DNA of 32,394 nt from positions 1-32,394 of the forward strand of contig NZ_CAKZKO010000181.1 in assembly GCF_937123705.1 (NCBI RefSeq). Direction: 5' to 3'. Each line of letters starts with the position of its first letter. Positions within the stretch are counted from its first letter, which is position 1. Origin of the DNA: an uncultured Paraglaciecola sp. (lineage in GTDB: Bacteria; Pseudomonadota; Gammaproteobacteria; Enterobacterales; Alteromonadaceae). The notes under the pieces were generated by a model that was given only the letters and a program-made list of their open reading frames with translations, had not been told where the DNA came from and did no database searches. A program made the translations under genes and the position numbers. Positions 16,075-23,378 of this stretch are shown here, in pieces.

Positions 16075-17505
16075 ATGAAATTTAAAACCTTATTATCAAG
16101 CATGACTATTTGTTCAACCTTAGTCTTATCTCCAATTACTTTTGTTCAAGCTGATGAAAAAGCGCCTCCCTCTTCAAGCTGGTTAACCCTAAGTGAAAAG
16201 GAACTAAAAGAAGTGGAGAGTTATGCCAGCGAATATAAAGATTATATTTATAAGGCACCGACTGAATTAACCTTTGTGGCAGAAACCATCAAGCGCGTCG
16301 AGAAAAAAGGCTTTAAAAAATTAACCGAAAATAGTGATTTAAAGCCTGGGGCGCGTTTTTATGATGTAAACCGAGATCGCACTATTTCATTGATAGTTAT
16401 GGGCAAAAAACCGCTGCAACAAGGCACCCGCATAGTGGGCGCACACATTGACGCGCCACGTCTTGAACTTAAAGGTCGTCCATTATTTGAAAAGCAAAAA
16501 TTTGCGATGTTTCAAACCTATATTCATGGCGGCATTAAAACTTATCAGTGGGTGAACATTCCATTGGCACTGGTTGGCCGTGTGGATAAAAAAGATGGCA
16601 GCACCGTGAATATCTCGGTGGGTTTTGATGCTAGCGATCCTATTTTTATGGTGACCGATCTTGCGCCTCATGTCGACTCACCCAATCGTAAACGCACAAG
16701 CCGTGAGGTGATTGGCAAAGAAGAACTTGATGTCATAGTTGCTGCAAAACCAGAACTAGACAAAAAAATCAAAGATCAAGTGAGCGACTATTTAAAGTCT
16801 GAATACGATATTTCAGTTGAAGATTTGGTATCTGCAGAACTTGCCTTAGTGCCAGCAACTAAGCCCCGCGACGTGGGATTTGATCGCAGTATGATTGCGG
16901 CCTATGGACAGGATGACAAAGCCTCATCTATCGCTGCGGTAAAAGCCATCACCGAACAAAAAATACCAGAATATACTGCGATAGCCTATTTGGTTGATAA
17001 CGAAGAAGTAGGCAACATCAATAACACCGGAGCCAGTTCGACCTATTTGGTCGATCTAATTAGCGGGTTGCTCTACAACCAAAAAGGTGACAAATATAAC
17101 GACTACCAATTGCGTAAAGTGCTTCGCAATACAAAAGTGATTTCGGCTGACGTTAATCCTGGCGTCAATCCAACTTGGTCTGGAGTATGGGAATTAGGCA
17201 ACGCCCCTCGGTTAGGAAATGGCGTTAATCTAAAACTCTATGGTGGTGGCTTTAACGCCAATTCTGAGTACATGGCTTGGACTCGAAATTATTTAGACAA
17301 CAATAATATCCAATGGCAAACCTCAACCTATAAAGGCAAAGCATCTGGCGGCACTATTGGCAGTGACTTATCCAACGATAATATGGAAGTCATCGACTTT
17401 GGTGTGCCTATTTTGTCGATTCATTCACCTTATGCGGTAGGCTCAAAAGTGGATTTATATTCTTTGTATAAGGCCATGGCAGCGTTTTATACCAACCCCA
17501 ATTAA
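16075..17505 (+). CDS. Exported M18-family aminopeptidase
   Basis: This 476-residue protein is a dinuclear-zinc aminopeptidase of family M18. Visible metal and catalytic residues are H124 and D126 (GAHIDAPRLELKGRP), D280/D281 (YGQDDKASS), E310-E311 (DNEEVG) and a late His in ILSIHSPYA. The N-terminus is a signal peptide (KFK, then a hydrophobic stretch, with likely cleavage after VQA at about residue 26). Most M18 enzymes are cytosolic, so export is notable. It should release N-terminal residues from peptides in the periplasm or outside the cell, which would complement the tricorn-type protease. It is monocistronic, with a strong terminator 17 bp after the stop. The ATG at 16075 has no clear ribosome site. 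Confidence 0.9.
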   Translation: MKFKTLLSSMTICSTLVLSPITFVQADEKAPPSSSWLTLSEKELKEVESYASEYKDYIYKAPTELTFVAETIKRVEKKGFKKLTENSDLKPGARFYDVNRDRTISLIVMGKKPLQQGTRIVGAHIDAPRLELKGRPLFEKQKFAMFQTYIHGGIKTYQWVNIPLALVGRVDKKDGSTVNISVGFDASDPIFMVTDLAPHVDSPNRKRTSREVIGKEELDVIVAAKPELDKKIKDQVSDYLKSEYDISVEDLVSAELALVPATKPRDVGFDRSMIAAYGQDDKASSIAAVKAITEQKIPEYTAIAYLVDNEEVGNINNTGASSTYLVDLISGLLYNQKGDKYNDYQLRKVLRNTKVISADVNPGVNPTWSGVWELGNAPRLGNGVNLKLYGGGFNANSEYMAWTRNYLDNNNIQWQTSTYKGKASGGTIGSDLSNDNMEVIDFGVPILSIHSPYAVGSKVDLYSLYKAMAAFYTNPN

Positions 17506-17522
17506 ATAATACCGCTCAAACT

Positions 17523-17554
17523 AAAAAGCCGTATTGACTCAATACGGCTTTTTT
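17523..17554 (+). terminator. Strong Rho-independent terminator after the M18 gene
   Basis: AAAAAGCCGTATTG (17523-17536) and CAATACGGCTTTTT (17540-17553) form a perfect 14-bp stem with a 3-base loop. The 3' arm ends in a T-run. Because the 5' arm begins with A residues, the hairpin could also stop transcription coming from the minus-strand operon (bidirectional). Confidence 0.92.
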
Positions 17555-17613
17555 ACATTCGATTAAACTTAACCGATTGTTATCAATAGGATTTATACCA
17601 ATTCCAATAAATA

Positions 17614-17645
17614 GGTGGGCACTGGTATTAAACCCTAGTGCCACC
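17614..17645 (-). terminator. Possible terminator hairpin overlapping the end of the SDR gene of the valine operon
   Basis: Read on the minus strand, GGTGGCACT (17645-17637) pairs with AGTGCCCACC (17623-17614), giving nine base pairs and one bulge. TATTTATT follows. The 5' arm lies in the last codons of the SDR gene, so the stop codon falls in the loop. The T-run is interrupted, which keeps confidence moderate. Confidence 0.45.
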
Positions 17646-18389
17646 ATCAAGTTCTAAGGTTCTACCCGTAAAGTAATCATTCTCGAAAATAAATTTGGCA
17701 GCATGGGCCAGTTCTTCCACCTCAGCCAAGCGCTGCATCGGCACACTTTTAATGAATCTTTCTCGCATTTCAGGACGCATTTGTTGCGCCATAGCCGTTT
17801 CGACTAAGCCAGGAGCAATACAACCCGTTCTGATACCAAAACGCGCCAACTCCTTACCCCAAGATACGGTCATAGTTGATACTGCGGCTTTTGAAGCTGA
17901 ATAATTAGTTTGACCTGCATTACCCGCACGAGATACCGATGAAATATTCACTATCACGCCTTTGCTTTTAGTGGTGACCATTTGTGCTGCGGCTTCACGG
18001 CTACATAAAAAGGTACCGGTTACATTCACATCTAACACTGATTGAAACTGTTGCAACGGCATTTTATCCACAACTTGGCCTTCTTTCACTTTTAACAACA
18101 TGCCATCACGCATAATACCAGCGCTATTGATTAAGCCATTGATTTGACCAAAGTCAGCCGCTATTTTTGCAAACACGGTTTCCACTTGTTGTTCGTCTGT
18201 GACATTAACACCATACCCCTTGGCACGAACCCCAAGCTTTTCTATCTCTGTGGCAGCCGCTTCAACCACTTCTGCTTGCATATCAACTAAGGCAATATTC
18301 GCGCCTTGCTTGGCAAACTCTTCGGCCATAGCTCTACCCAAACCTTGGGCAGCGCCGGTCACTACTATCACTTGATCCTGTAGATTCAT
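17628..18389 (-). CDS. ivdG: SDR family 3-hydroxyacyl-CoA dehydrogenase (IvdG-like)
   Basis: This 253-residue classical SDR has TGAAQGLG (11-18), NSAG (88-91), NISS with the catalytic Ser at 150, Y163 and K167 (YSASK), and an ELDGGTRV end. An insert LLKVKEGQVVDKMP (98-111) resembles SDRs that act on CoA thioesters. In Shewanella an SDR of this kind closes the isoleucine/valine degradation operon and is named ivdG, probably oxidising 2-methyl-3-hydroxybutyryl-CoA; I take the name from gene order and resemblance. It follows mmsB by 2 bp and is the last gene of the operon. A generic FabG-like reductase is the alternative. Confidence 0.8.
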   Translation of the reverse strand: MNLQDQVIVVTGAAQGLGRAMAEEFAKQGANIALVDMQAEVVEAAATEIEKLGVRAKGYGVNVTDEQQVETVFAKIAADFGQINGLINSAGIMRDGMLLKVKEGQVVDKMPLQQFQSVLDVNVTGTFLCSREAAAQMVTTKSKGVIVNISSVSRAGNAGQTNYSASKAAVSTMTVSWGKELARFGIRTGCIAPGLVETAMAQQMRPEMRERFIKSVPMQRLAEVEELAHAAKFIFENDYFTGRTLELDGGTRV

Positions 18390-18391
18390 TG

Positions 18392-19297
18392 TTACTTCTC
18401 TTGCTTTGAAAATAAGTTAAAAATACTCGAAAAATCCTGTTGCCCATTACCTTGCATACCATGGATTTTATATAAGTTTTGCGCCAGCGCGCCCATAGGC
18501 GTTGAAGATTGGCTTTTCAGACCTGTGTCCATAGCTAAGCCGAGATCTTTGCTCATCAAGTCCACCATAAAGCCGCCTTGGTAATCATTCGAAGAAGGCA
18601 CATTTGGCATGACGTCAGGGCACGGATTATACAATTCTAAGGTCCAATTTCTACCAGAACTTTGCAACATAATATCCGACATTACTTTAGGATCTAAACC
18701 GTTGTCGATAGCCATTTGTAGCGCCTCTGAGGTGCCTAACATCAAAACAGATAACAGCATATTGTTACAGATTTTTGCCACTTGGCCGGCACCGTGGTCG
18801 CCAGCATGGAAAATGTTTTTACCCATAGCCTGCAAAATAGGCAGGGCTCTGGCGTATTGCTGTGCGTCACCCCCTACAATAAAAGTTAGGGTGCCTGCCG
18901 TTGCGCCGCCTACTCCACCGGATACTGGCGCATCAATAAAGTGGATGTTGTTTTCTGCTAATTGGCTGGCCACGGCTTTTGATGTGGCAGCATCTATGGT
19001 GCTCGAATCAATCACTAAGGTGCCTGCTTTTAGCAAGTTAATCAGGCCACTATCACCTGTATACAATGACTCAACGTGTTTTCCTGCAGGCAACATAGAA
19101 ATAACCACATCAGCACCTTGAATGGCCTCTGCGGCCGAGCTTGCCTGGCTGGCTCCGGCTGCTTCAAGCTTGTCCATAGCGGTTTGTACTAGGTCAAACA
19201 CTGACACTTGATAGCCCGCTTTTAATAAATTGTGCGCCATAGGAGCGCCCATATTGCCTAACCCAATAAAGGCGATATTAGGATCTTGTTTGCTCAT
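18392..19297 (-). CDS. mmsB: 3-hydroxyisobutyrate dehydrogenase
   Basis: This 301-residue protein oxidises 3-hydroxyisobutyrate to methylmalonate semialdehyde with NAD+ in valine breakdown. It shows the nucleotide motif GLGNMG (12-17), the substrate motif DAPVSGGVGGATAGTL (122-137) and catalytic K175 in GAGQVAKICNNM. All are typical of the beta-hydroxyacid dehydrogenase family, and the length is usual. It sits between the 3-hydroxyisobutyryl-CoA hydrolase, whose product it uses, and the SDR, with gaps of 9 and 2 bp. mmsA, which takes its product, is in the same operon. These neighbours separate it from other family members such as tartronate semialdehyde reductase. Confidence 0.94.
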   Translation of the reverse strand: MSKQDPNIAFIGLGNMGAPMAHNLLKAGYQVSVFDLVQTAMDKLEAAGASQASSAAEAIQGADVVISMLPAGKHVESLYTGDSGLINLLKAGTLVIDSSTIDAATSKAVASQLAENNIHFIDAPVSGGVGGATAGTLTFIVGGDAQQYARALPILQAMGKNIFHAGDHGAGQVAKICNNMLLSVLMLGTSEALQMAIDNGLDPKVMSDIMLQSSGRNWTLELYNPCPDVMPNVPSSNDYQGGFMVDLMSKDLGLAMDTGLKSQSSTPMGALAQNLYKIHGMQGNGQQDFSSIFNLFSKQEK

Positions 19298-19306
19298 GCT
19301 AATTCC

Positions 19307-20458
19307 TTAATTTTTTAAGCCTAACTGCGCCAATGGATGCGCCTCTTGTGACCAAATAGTGTCAAAAAAATAGTCCACAACTGCCGATGGCACTTGCTCT
19401 ACAGATTTAAAACGCCAGTTAGGCTGATTATCTTTATCGATCATCAAGGCTCTTACCCCTTCTTGAAATTCACCGTATTCACCACATTGGCAAGACATGC
19501 CTAGTTCCATTTGAAAACATTCTGCTAAGGTCATATTTTTACCTCTTTGCAGTTGTTCAAACACTAGATGCGCGGTGATAGGCGAGCCTGCCTGCAAGGT
19601 TTTTTGGGCTTTACTGAGCCATTTATCGTCTGCGCTATCAAGCGCTAAGATAAATTTGACGGCCTGACTAACATCAACGTGATGCGCCAATGCCCCGAGT
19701 TTATCCTGATAGTTTTTGAGATTACTCTTAGGTAACGCTAGATGAAAATCAGTCTGAACCTCAAGACAAATATCAGATAAAGTTTGCGCAAATTCTGCCA
19801 CTTGCCAATTCGCCCCAAGTAACTTATCCATAAGCCCTTGTTTTGCCTCTTGAGGCATATAATAGTCTGCCAAATTGCTATATAAAGCGTCGGCAGCATT
19901 AATGGAAGCGCCCGTTAGCCCTAAAAATAACCCACAGCCTGGTGGCATGGCATTTAAGAAATAACTACCGCCCACATCGGGATATAAACCTATGCTAATT
20001 TCGGGCATGGCAATACGCGAGGTTTCTGTCACTATTCTGTGACTAGCGCCACTCATTAGCCCTAAACCACCGCCCATAATAATACCGTTGCCCCAAACCA
20101 ATATGGGTTTTTCAAAGCTGTGAATAAGATGGTCTAATCGATATTCTTGCGTAAAAAACTCTTGTAAAGCTAGAACATTTGCAGTGCTTTCATTTTGTTG
20201 TTGCGACTGCTGCATCGACCTATACATAGAGACAATGTCACCACCAGCACAAAATGCGCGGTCACCACTGCCATCTAAAAAAACCATCGCCACTTGAGGA
20301 TCTTGCTGCCATGCTTCTAGTTGCGGTGTTAACAAGTTAATCATCTGCAAATCTAACGCATTTAGGGAAGCCGGTTTAGTTAAGGTGGCAACCGCAATTT
20401 TAAACCCACCTGTAGCGGTTAATTCTTTAAAAATAACCGCTGTGTCTACCTCAGACAT
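19307..20458 (-). CDS. ivdE: 3-hydroxyisobutyryl-CoA hydrolase (crotonase family)
   Basis: This 383-residue protein is longer than an enoyl-CoA hydratase (about 260), as expected for the HIBCH branch. It has the oxyanion-hole stretches FCAGGDIVSMY (69-79) and GNGIIMGGGLGL, then the HIBCH signature MPEISIGLYPDVGGSYFLN with E153 and D161. The C-terminal extension includes ALMIDKDNQPNWRF, also typical of the branch. It removes CoA from 3-hydroxyisobutyryl-CoA, giving the free acid used by MmsB. It is the third gene of the operon, 37 bp after the acyl-CoA dehydrogenase. The Shewanella name ivdE is by gene order. Confidence 0.92.
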   Translation of the reverse strand: MSEVDTAVIFKELTATGGFKIAVATLTKPASLNALDLQMINLLTPQLEAWQQDPQVAMVFLDGSGDRAFCAGGDIVSMYRSMQQSQQQNESTANVLALQEFFTQEYRLDHLIHSFEKPILVWGNGIIMGGGLGLMSGASHRIVTETSRIAMPEISIGLYPDVGGSYFLNAMPPGCGLFLGLTGASINAADALYSNLADYYMPQEAKQGLMDKLLGANWQVAEFAQTLSDICLEVQTDFHLALPKSNLKNYQDKLGALAHHVDVSQAVKFILALDSADDKWLSKAQKTLQAGSPITAHLVFEQLQRGKNMTLAECFQMELGMSCQCGEYGEFQEGVRALMIDKDNQPNWRFKSVEQVPSAVVDYFFDTIWSQEAHPLAQLGLKN

Positions 20459-20495
20459 AATATTCCTTCTTTAAAGATAAGACTGACAACAAAAC

Positions 20496-21653
20496 TTAAA
20501 GAATGTCATTAGCGTTTTCTGATAACAAACGTCTACCAATAATCATCCGCATGATTTCGTTAGTCCCTTCCAAAATTTGATGTACCCGCACATCGCGCAC
20601 ATAACGCTCTAATGGATACTCTTTAATATAGCCATAGCCACCATGTATTTGCAGGGCTTGATTGCACACTTCAAAGCCCACATCTGTGGCAAAGCGTTTC
20701 GCCATAGCACAATAAGCGCTGCACTCTGAGTCTTGATTATCCAGTTTGAACGCGGCCAATCTCACCATTTGCCTAGCAGCTACCAGCTCGGTGGCCATAT
20801 CAGCTAATTTAAATTGTAAGGCTTGAAACGCCGCCAAGGGTTTTCCAAATTGGGTACGCTCTTGCATATAGGCCTTGGCGGTATCCAGCGCCATTTGCGC
20901 GGTACCTAAAGAGCAAGTAGCAATATTAATGCGACCGCCATCTAAGCCTTTCATGGCAAAGGTAAAACCTTGCCCTTCTTCACCCAATAAACAATCTGCC
21001 GATAAACGTACATTATCAAAGGTGATCAGACGAGTGGGTTGAGCGTTCCAGCCCATTTTTTCTTCGGCTTTGCCGTAAATGATGCCGTCTGCATCTGCAG
21101 GTACCACAAAGGCAGAGATGCCTTTTGGACCAGCTTCACCGGTGCGCGCCATGACCACTAATACATCAGTTTCACCTGCGCCTGAAATAAACATTTTAGA
21201 GCCATTTAGCAGATAATCATTGCCGTCCTTTTTAGCTGAGCTACGCATCGCAGCCGCATCTGAACCTGAACCTGGCTCAGTTAAGCAATAGGAAGCGAGC
21301 TTTTCACCTGTGACTAAGCTTGGGCACCACTGATCTTTAGCCGCTCGGGTTCCCCATGTCGCTATCATCCAAGTAGCCATATTATGAATGGTCATCATGG
21401 CGGTGGTGGTGGTGCAGCCCATCGACAGTTGCTCAAAAATAATCGAAGAGTCTAAACGGCTTAGCCCTAAGCCCCCTTCACTTTCGGGCGAATATAAACT
21501 ACAAAAGCCAAGCTCTCCGGCTTTTTTAATCACCTCTTTTGGAAAAATATGCTCTCGATCCCACTTAGCCGCGTGGGGTGCCAGCTCTTGCTCGGCAAAC
21601 TGTTTGGCGGTTTCGGCAAAAGCTTGTTGATCTTCGGTTAAATCAAAATTCAT
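20496..21653 (-). CDS. ivdC: Isobutyryl-CoA / short branched-chain acyl-CoA dehydrogenase
   Basis: This 385-residue FAD enzyme has the standard acyl-CoA dehydrogenase plan. It carries YCLTEPGSGSDAAAM (FAD/substrate signature), RTQFGKPLAAFQALQFKLADMA, the FAD motif QIHGGYGYIKEYPLERYVRD, and the catalytic base E362 in ILEGTNEIMR, the position used by short-chain and isobutyryl-CoA enzymes. It oxidises isobutyryl-CoA to methacrylyl-CoA and passes electrons to ETF. It lies 8 bp after mmsA in the valine operon, which fixes the likely substrate. 2-methylbutyryl-CoA from isoleucine may be a second substrate. Confidence 0.92.
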   Translation of the reverse strand: MNFDLTEDQQAFAETAKQFAEQELAPHAAKWDREHIFPKEVIKKAGELGFCSLYSPESEGGLGLSRLDSSIIFEQLSMGCTTTTAMMTIHNMATWMIATWGTRAAKDQWCPSLVTGEKLASYCLTEPGSGSDAAAMRSSAKKDGNDYLLNGSKMFISGAGETDVLVVMARTGEAGPKGISAFVVPADADGIIYGKAEEKMGWNAQPTRLITFDNVRLSADCLLGEEGQGFTFAMKGLDGGRINIATCSLGTAQMALDTAKAYMQERTQFGKPLAAFQALQFKLADMATELVAARQMVRLAAFKLDNQDSECSAYCAMAKRFATDVGFEVCNQALQIHGGYGYIKEYPLERYVRDVRVHQILEGTNEIMRMIIGRRLLSENANDIL

Positions 21654-21661
21654 TATACTTC

Positions 21662-23158
21662 CTATTTCAACGAGATAGTCATATTCGGACCAGAAGGAAT
21701 ATCATCTTCAAACCAACGGGCAGTCACCGTTTTAGTTTCAGTGTAAAAACGCACTGCCTGTTTGCCATAGGCATGTAAATCGCCATAAAACGAGTTTTTC
21801 CATCCGGTAAAAGAGAAAAACGGCAAAGGCACAGGAATTGGCACGTTTATACCCACCTGCCCCACTTCGATTTCATGTTGATATTTACGAGCGGCTGCAC
21901 CGCTAGCAGTAAAAATAGAGGTACCGTTGCCGTATGGATTACGATTCACTAAGGCGATGGCTTCTTCTAACGTATCCACAGTCATGCAGCACAATACTGG
22001 GCCAAAAATTTCTTCTCGGTATATGACCATGTCTTCGTTAACGTCGGTAAAAACGGTAGGGCCTACCCAATTGCCGTTTTGATAACCGTCTTGATCCATC
22101 ACAAAGTCTGAACCGTCTAATACGCAGTTTGCACCTTCATCTTTTCCTTGCTGAATATAAGACAACACCTTTTGTTTTGCTTGAGGGCTAATTAGTGGCC
22201 CAAAACCTGCTGATTCGTCATTCCACAACCCTGGCTTAACGGCTTTTAATAGCTCGGTTAATTCTGGGATCCATTCTTTAGACTCGCCCACAAACACAGC
22301 CACTGAAATCGCCATACAGCGCTGACCTGCGGCACCTACCGAAGCCCCCACTAAATTATTGACAACTTGCTGCCGATTAGAATCGGGCATGATCACCGAG
22401 TGGTTTTTAGCCCCTGCAAAACATTGAGCCCGTTTCATGTTGTCGGTAGCAGTTTTGTAAATATGCTGCCCTACTGGCACCGAGCCTACAAAAGACACCG
22501 CATTAATATCTGGGTGAGTGAGTAAAGTATTAACTTGATCTTTTCCACCATGCACCACATTCAACACACCTTTTGGTGCTCCTGCTTGCACAAATAACTC
22601 GGCCAACTTCATAGGAGTCAGAGGATCTTGCTCAGAAGGCTTAAGAATAAAGGTGTTACCACAAGCCACCGCCATAGGGAACATCCACAAGGGGATCATC
22701 GCCGGGAAGTTAAAAGGCGTAATACCTAAACACACCCCTAAAGGTTGTACGTAGCTGTAAGTATCTATCCCTCTCGCGACATTTTCTGCAGTTTCACCCA
22801 TCATCATGGAGGGAATATTAATAGCTTGCTCTACCACTTCTATGCCGCGCCATACATCACCTTTAGCATCGGCAAAGGTTTTACCTGTTTCACTGCTTAA
22901 CAGGGTAGCGATTTCATCATGATGCTCTTTTAATAATTGCTGATAACGCATCATCACTCGCGCTCGTTCTGAAGCAGGCACTTCTCTCCACTCCTGGAAC
23001 GCAGCTTTGGCACTGGCTACTGCTAACGATAGCTCAGCGTCGCTATTGCATGTCAATTCTGCAATCACCTCATTATTTGCGGGATTGGTCACTGGTATGT
23101 TTGGCAGGGAAGACGAACTGACTAATTCGCCATTGATCATTGAAGGAACAGAATGCAT
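21662..23158 (-). CDS. mmsA: CoA-acylating methylmalonate-semialdehyde dehydrogenase
   Basis: This 498-residue aldehyde dehydrogenase converts methylmalonate semialdehyde to propionyl-CoA, the last step of valine breakdown. It shows [30 protein letters not shown] and the nucleophile C281 in [14 protein letters not shown]. The end [25 protein letters not shown] is typical of MMSDH. I start it at the ATG at 23158, which has AGGA six bases upstream. A frame open to a TTG at 23197 adds 13 residues and would read through that ribosome site. It is the first gene of the operon, and a perfect palindrome lies 48 bp upstream of its start. Confidence 0.95.
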   Translation of the reverse strand: MHSVPSMINGELVSSSSLPNIPVTNPANNEVIAELTCNSDAELSLAVASAKAAFQEWREVPASERARVMMRYQQLLKEHHDEIATLLSSETGKTFADAKGDVWRGIEVVEQAINIPSMMMGETAENVARGIDTYSYVQPLGVCLGITPFNFPAMIPLWMFPMAVACGNTFILKPSEQDPLTPMKLAELFVQAGAPKGVLNVVHGGKDQVNTLLTHPDINAVSFVGSVPVGQHIYKTATDNMKRAQCFAGAKNHSVIMPDSNRQQVVNNLVGASVGAAGQRCMAISVAVFVGESKEWIPELTELLKAVKPGLWNDESAGFGPLISPQAKQKVLSYIQQGKDEGANCVLDGSDFVMDQDGYQNGNWVGPTVFTDVNEDMVIYREEIFGPVLCCMTVDTLEEAIALVNRNPYGNGTSIFTASGAAARKYQHEIEVGQVGINVPIPVPLPFFSFTGWKNSFYGDLHAYGKQAVRFYTETKTVTARWFEDDIPSGPNMTISLK

Positions 23159-23205
23159 AAATAATCCTAAATAGTATTGATTGAAGGAGGCTAACAAATT
23201 TTTAC

Positions 23206-23223
23206 CTTTACGTTAACGTAAAG
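23206..23223. promoter_or_regulatory. 18-bp perfect palindrome, candidate operator of the valine operon
   Basis: CTTTACGTTAACGTAAAG is its own reverse complement. It lies 48 bp before the mmsA start codon, in the only upstream region of the operon. MerR-type LiuR regulators of branched-chain amino acid degradation in proteobacteria are reported to bind palindromes with paired ACGT cores. The site fits that type, but I recall the consensus only approximately. No regulator gene of this kind is in the window. Confidence 0.65.
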
Positions 23224-23280
23224 CAAACAATTTAGTTATTTAGCAACTGTTCTGTTAGCTATACAAGTGCAAATTGTTTG
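23224..23280. repeat. 10-bp inverted repeat upstream of the valine operon
   Basis: CAAACAATTT (23224-23233) and AAATTGTTTG (23271-23280) are exact reverse complements with centres 47 bp apart. The first arm directly abuts the 18-bp palindrome. The pair could be two half-sites of a second regulator shared by mmsA and the divergent response-regulator gene. A chance A+T-rich match is possible. Confidence 0.4.
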
Positions 23281-23313
23281 TTTAATCAACACAAAACATA
23301 AAGACTCAAAAAA

Positions 23314-23343
23314 TTGATTATTTTTATCCCTTGTGCCTGTTAT
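23314..23343 (+). promoter_or_regulatory. Candidate sigma-70 promoter of the response-regulator gene
   Basis: TTGATT (23314-23319) and TGTTAT (23338-23343) are separated by 18 bp. They would give a short leader before the ATG at 23379, which itself has no clear ribosome site. Each box matches the consensus at four of six positions. Confidence 0.35.
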
Positions 23344-23378
23344 GCTGGCTTTATGAGTAGCAAATCAATTTCCAAACT

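Noticed and set aside
18609..19121. 170-codon plus-strand frame
   Set aside because: It is antisense to mmsB, whose catalytic motifs fix the coding strand.
23159..23197. TTG-started 13-residue extension of MmsA
   Set aside because: The ATG at 23158 has a well-placed AGGA site, and the extension would be translated across it.
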